Positions 60,930 to 64,000 of a stretch of 64,000 bases of DNA are shown here, piece after piece. Under the pieces are notes generated by a model. The model was not told the origin of the DNA, did not search any database, and saw nothing but the letters and a program-made list of their open reading frames with translations. Positions within the stretch are counted from its first letter, which is position 1. Every line of letters begins with the position of its first letter. Source of the stretch: Bicyclus anynana. Taxonomy: Eukaryota; Arthropoda; Insecta; Lepidoptera; Nymphalidae. The position numbers and the translations under genes are program-made. Where the stretch lies: positions 3,837,001 through 3,901,000 of the forward strand of contig NC_069098.1 in NCBI RefSeq assembly GCF_947172395.1, written 5' to 3'.

Positions 60930-62141
60930 CTAGCAGATGCCCGCGACTTCGTCCGCGTGAAAATCGATGTACATTTTCGAACCCTTCGCCGAAGGCCTGT
61001 GTAGAATAAAGTGCGCGGCCAAAGGCCACGCGTTCCGTTTTTTGTGCATCGGTAAAATGCCCAGCCGTAGCCACGATCAGAGGCCATATCACAAACTCCC
61101 GGCCGAAGGCCGGTGTACAATAAAGTGCGCGGCCGAAGGCCGCACGTTCTGTTTTTTGTGCATCGGTAAAATGCCCAGCTGTAGCTACGATCAGAGGCCA
61201 TATGACAAACCCCCGGCCGAAGGCCGGTGGACAATAAAGTGGGCGGCCGAAGGCCACGCGTTCTGTTTTTTGTGCATCGGTAAAATGCCCAGCGGTAGCT
61301 ACAATCAGAGGCCATATGACAAACCCCCGGCCGAAGGCCGGTGTACAATAAAGTGCGCGGCCGAAGGCCGCGCGTTCTGTTTTTTGTGCATCGGTAAAAT
61401 GCCCAGCTGTAGCTACGATCAGAGGCCATATCACAAACCCCCGGCCGAAGGCCGGTGTACAATAAAGTGCGCGGCCGAAGGCCGCGCGTTCCGTTTTTTG
61501 TGCATCGGTAAAATGCCTAGCCGTAGCCACGATCAGAAGCCATATCACAAACTCCCGGCCGAAGGCCGGTGCATAGTAAAGTGCGCGGCCGAAGGCCGCG
61601 CGTTCCGTTTTTTTTTGCATCGGTAAAATTCCCAGCCGTAGCCGTAGATCAGAGGCCATATTGCAAACCCTCGGCCGAAAGCCGCGCGTTCCGTTTTTTG
61701 TGCATCGGTAAAATGCCCAGCCGTAGCCACGATCAGAGGCCATATCACAAAACCCACGGCCGAAGACCGGTCTATAATAAAGTGCGCGTGCGCGTGCGCA
61801 CGTTTTTTGTTCTTGGGTAAACTGACCAGGAAAAAAGGAGGACTTTTCATACAAACTTTTAACCCCTATTTCACTTCCTTCAGATTCTATTTTCGTTATA
61901 AAAAGTATACTTTATCCTGCTCCGTATTATATTCTCATACCGTGCTAAGCTTCATTTGAATTCATTCAGTAGTTTCAGCGTGATGCCCGGTCAACAAAAA
62001 ATACGGACAGACAGACAGACAAGAAAATTTAAAAAAATATTTTTGTATTCTATTGCTCTTTCCTAATCGCCCTAATTTGATTTTAGTTAAATTTGGGCAA
62101 AGTACAGACACTCGATTTCGACTCTTTTATTATAGTATAGA
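60930..62141 (-). mobile_element. Large Helitron-like element carrying a 114-bp array
   Basis: Left end CTAGCAGATGCCCGCGACTT plus CGTCCGCGTG (Hel-A type hairpin). The GC-rich array fills 60990-61800. The right part has CATACAAACTTTTAACCCCT, CATTCAGTAGTTTCAGCGTG, ACGGACAGACAGACAGACAA and finally TTATTATAGTATAGA, which resembles a degraded Hel start. At about 1.2 kb it is several times longer than its relatives, almost wholly because of the array. Confidence 0.65.
60985..61800. repeat. GC-rich 114-bp tandem array
   Basis: Unit starts at 60998, 61111, 61225, 61339, 61453 and 61567 (period 113-114), then a shortened unit and a last start at 61768. Each unit has the palindromes CCGGCCGAAGGCCGG and GCGCGGCCGAAGGCCGCGC, then TTTTTTGTGCATCGGTAAAA and CGATCAGAGGCCATAT. 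As 114 is 38 codons, frames stay open: 317 codons on minus (60901-61854) and 219 on plus (60967-61626). These proteins are not credible genes. Confidence 0.93.
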
Positions 62142-62235
62142 TAGATAGATAGATAGATAGATTAGTTAAATTTGGGCAAAGTACAGATACTCGATTTCTA
62201 CTCTTTTATTATAGTATAGATAGATAGATAGATGT
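62083..62235. repeat. 79-bp tandem duplication with (TAGA)n
   Basis: TTAGTTAAATTTGGGCAAAG, GATTTCGACTCTTTTATTAT and AGTATAGATAGATAG occur twice with an offset of 79 bp. The first copy contains the end of the large Helitron-like element. Confidence 0.85.
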
Positions 62236-62239
62236 TTTA

Positions 62240-62431
62240 TCTAGGAATACTAATATTATAAAGAGGCAAATTATGTGGTATTATAGGGGGTAATCTGTGA
62301 ATCTACTAAACCAAAATTCTTTTACTACTAGAAATCTAAGTTATTTGTGAATGTTATAGGCTATATTATATTCCCCTTATATTCCCACAGCAACGAAAAC
62401 TACGTGGGTGAATCTGAGGGGCGTTGGCTAA
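62240..62431 (+). mobile_element. Hel-B, diverged
   Basis: TCTAGGAATACTAATATTAT at the start, ATAGGCTATATTATATTCCC, ACGAAAACTACGTGGGTGAA and GGGGCGTTGGCTAA at the end, with much of the core replaced. Confidence 0.6.
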
Positions 62432-62562
62432 TTCACTATAAGTTATTCAAAGTAAGTGAATAGGTCTGCGAGTATGCTAAATTATCAACTTCAATATACT
62501 GTGGAGTCAAGTGATTTTTACCGTATACAGTTTTTAAACTTATTTTTCTTTGTTCATAGTCA

Positions 62563-62784
62563 GAATTCAAAATTCATTTATTTCAAGTAGGCTCAGTTTA
62601 CAAGCACTATTGAAACGTTAGTTGACTATTTGTAAAGATTCTACTACCAGTTCGGAAGGCAGGTGAGAAGAAACCGGCAAGAAACTCAACAGTTGCTCTT
62701 TTAAAAAAAAACATACAAAATTACAATTTCTTATAGTTTTACTTCCTGTGTGAAAGTGGAAGCTGATCCAACGGCCTTCAAGCA
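62563..62784 (-). mobile_element. LINE-X 3' UTR fragment
   Basis: AATTCAAAATTCATTTATTT, CAAGTAGGCTCAGTTTACAA, ACGTTAGTTGACTATTTGTA, GGAAGCTGATCCAACGGCCT. Truncated within the last coding codons. A 10-bp-arm hairpin (AGATTACTCG/CGAGTAATCT) follows at 62811-62836. Confidence 0.8.
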
Positions 62785-62837
62785 TAGTGATATTGTTATT
62801 CCTAACTAGATTACTCGTAACTTCGAGTAATCTTAAG

Positions 62838-63024
62838 ATGTGTAAACGGAAAAACATCGTGAGGAAACCTGCATACCTGAGAATTTTCTTAATTCTCTAC
62901 GTGTGTGAACTCTGCCAATCTGCATTGGGCTAGCGTAATGGACTATTATCCTAACCCCTATCATTTTGAGAGGGGACTCGTGTTCAATAATAATCCGAAA
63001 ATGGGTTGCTAAAGATGATGGTGA
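62838..63024 (+). mobile_element. SINE-B, 3' part
   Basis: AAAACATCGTGAGGAAACCT, CTCTGCCAATCTGCATTGGG, CTAACCCCTATCATTTTGAG, AAATGGGTTGCTAAAGATGA. The 5' half is missing to the left, where LINE-X lies. Confidence 0.8.
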
Positions 63025-63599
63025 ATCGCAAAAACGTTTGCCAGCTATTGTTATTCAGGGAAAAATAGTTAAACTTACTGGACAGAAGACAGACGTTCAA
63101 AGTAACATCTTTGCAACATTGATAATAAGAATCCTAATTTTCATAAAACAGTTGGAACAGACTTGGTAGTAAAAAGAAAGGTTAACGACTTAGATATCAC
63201 AAAGGCCCTTTTGTCCAAGAACCTTTTTCTTGGTATACCTACTCTTCTATCGAAAAGTTACGCCTTTGTCTAAGCAATCTTATTCGTGTTTACTTCAATT
63301 AACTAAGTATTTAATTGTTATAAAACACGAGGATTTATCTTATCATTGATTTTATTCATTTCATTTTAATTTAATTTTCTTTGCAAAAAAATTTGCATTA
63401 TAATACAAATTGTAAATCAAGCAATTCATCGCCGAAACATACCATCCTTCTGACGGTCATATTTTTAAAATCGATGGAACAAACAAAGCCTCTTTGTTTA
63501 CTACTTATTATATAAAAATTTAAAATTAAAGTATGCTAAAAATCACATACCTACTAAATTAGATGTGTTCCTATTGTTTTCAAAAGCAGGTTTTTATTT
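63025..63599. other. Intergenic, no gene seen
   Basis: AT-rich. A 67-codon ORF overlapping the SINE-B end is fortuitous. Confidence 0.4.
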
Positions 63600-63884
63600 T
63601 ATCATCATCATAAACAACCCATATTCGGCTCACTGCTGAGCTCGATTCTCTTCTCACAATGAGAGGGGTTAGGCCAATAGTCCACCAAGCTGGCCTAATG
63701 CGGATTGGCAGACTTCACACACGCAGAGATTTAAGAAAATTCTCTTTTTTGCAGGTTTCCTGACGATGTTTTTCCTTCACCGTTTGAGACACGTGATATT
63801 TAATTTCTTAAAATGCACACAAATTAAAGGTTGGAGGTGCATGTCCCGGACCGGATTTGAACCCCGGAATCGGAGGCAGAGGTT
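63600..63884 (-). mobile_element. SINE-B, cut by LINE-X
   Basis: TATCATCATCATAAACAACC, CATTCGGCTC-type block, CTGACGATGTTTTTCCTTCA, CCCGGACCGGATTTGAACCC, CGGAATCGGAGGCAGAGGTT. The remaining 25-30 bp of the head are replaced by the LINE. Confidence 0.88.
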
Positions 63885-63886
63885 AT

Positions 63887-64000
63887 TCAAAATTCATTTA
63901 TTACAAGCAGGCTCAGTTTACAAGCACTTTTGATACGTCAGTTGACTATTTGTAAAGATTCTACCACCGGTTAGGAAGGCAGATTTTGCTGACAAGAAAC
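63887..64000 (-). mobile_element. LINE-X 3' end, continues past the window
   Basis: TTCAAAATTCATTTATTACA, AGCAGGCTCAGTTTACAAGC, GATACGTCAGTTGACTATTT, ACCACCGGTTAGGAAGGCAG. It has entered the SINE-B head region; the far junction lies outside the window. Confidence 0.85.

Noticed and set aside
60901..61854. 317-codon ORF as a repeat protein gene
   Set aside because: It is an artefact of a 114-bp tandem array with open frames on both strands.
1..64000. LTR retrotransposon, endogenous virus or autonomous DNA transposase
   Set aside because: No paired LTRs, no gag, protease, integrase or envelope motifs, and no transposase domain were found on either strand.

Overview
The window looks like nuclear DNA of a moth or butterfly (Lepidoptera). 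It is AT-rich and intron-bearing. It is crowded with tRNA-derived SINEs, 5'-truncated LINEs, Helitron-like elements that end in a CCGCTAG-type 3' hairpin, and foldback MITEs, all of styles familiar from lepidopteran genomes. There are no bacterial operons, no CRISPR array, no rRNA and no convincing stand-alone tRNA gene. Family assignments are by eye, from motifs and from comparing copies inside this window.

One host gene is well supported. It is a four-exon plus-strand gene at 13098-16089, predicted at 294 residues, with an N-terminal MADF (Adf-1-type Myb/SANT-like) DNA-binding domain and a C-terminal BESS-like motif. All splice sites are GT-AG, the phases fit, and an AATAAA follows the stop codon. 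A CpG-richer segment upstream looks like its promoter and 5' UTR. Two SINEs sit in its first intron.

The rest is transposon landscape. (1) 0-12.5 kb: all three SINE families, RTE-like LINE 3' ends, a TTAA-flanked MITE in two copies, a Helitron-like element carrying a GTAGGG-type minisatellite, and a 188-bp foldback MITE. (2) 12.5-16.4 kb: the MADF gene. (3) 16.4-34 kb: nested insertions (a MITE with an 8-bp target duplication inside a Helitron-like element, SINEs inside Helitron-like elements, a LINE inside a SINE), a 595-bp element with long terminal inverted repeats, and several LINE C-terminal relics. (4) 34-39 kb: a GC-rich Jockey-like LINE remnant, stacked SINEs, and a 352-bp tandem array whose first units look identical. 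(5) 39-53 kb: Helitron-like Hel-B copies, a LINE with a (TTTC)n tail, a long-TIR MITE, a 137-bp MITE, and a LINE copy split into two head-to-head pieces as expected from twin priming. (6) 53-64 kb: more foldback and tandem sequence, including three units of about 370-385 bp and a GC-rich 114-bp array inside a Helitron-like element. That array produces long spurious ORFs because 114 is divisible by 3.

Family shorthand. SINE-A: A-box region GTGGCGCAGTGG, B-box GGTTCGATCC. SINE-B: A-box region GATAGCCCAGTGG, B-box GGTTCGAATCC, GATGAT tail. SINE-C: A-box region TAGCTCAACGGTAAGAG. RTE: LINE whose 3' end reads CATCGGCTGAT(ATGATGATG). LINE-X: LINE ending in a TCAAAT-rich tail. LINE-T: LINE ending in (TTTC)n. 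Hel-A/B/C: Helitron-like elements with a TC...AATATTATAAA start and a CTAG-type end. D1-D4: dispersed repeats of unknown class.
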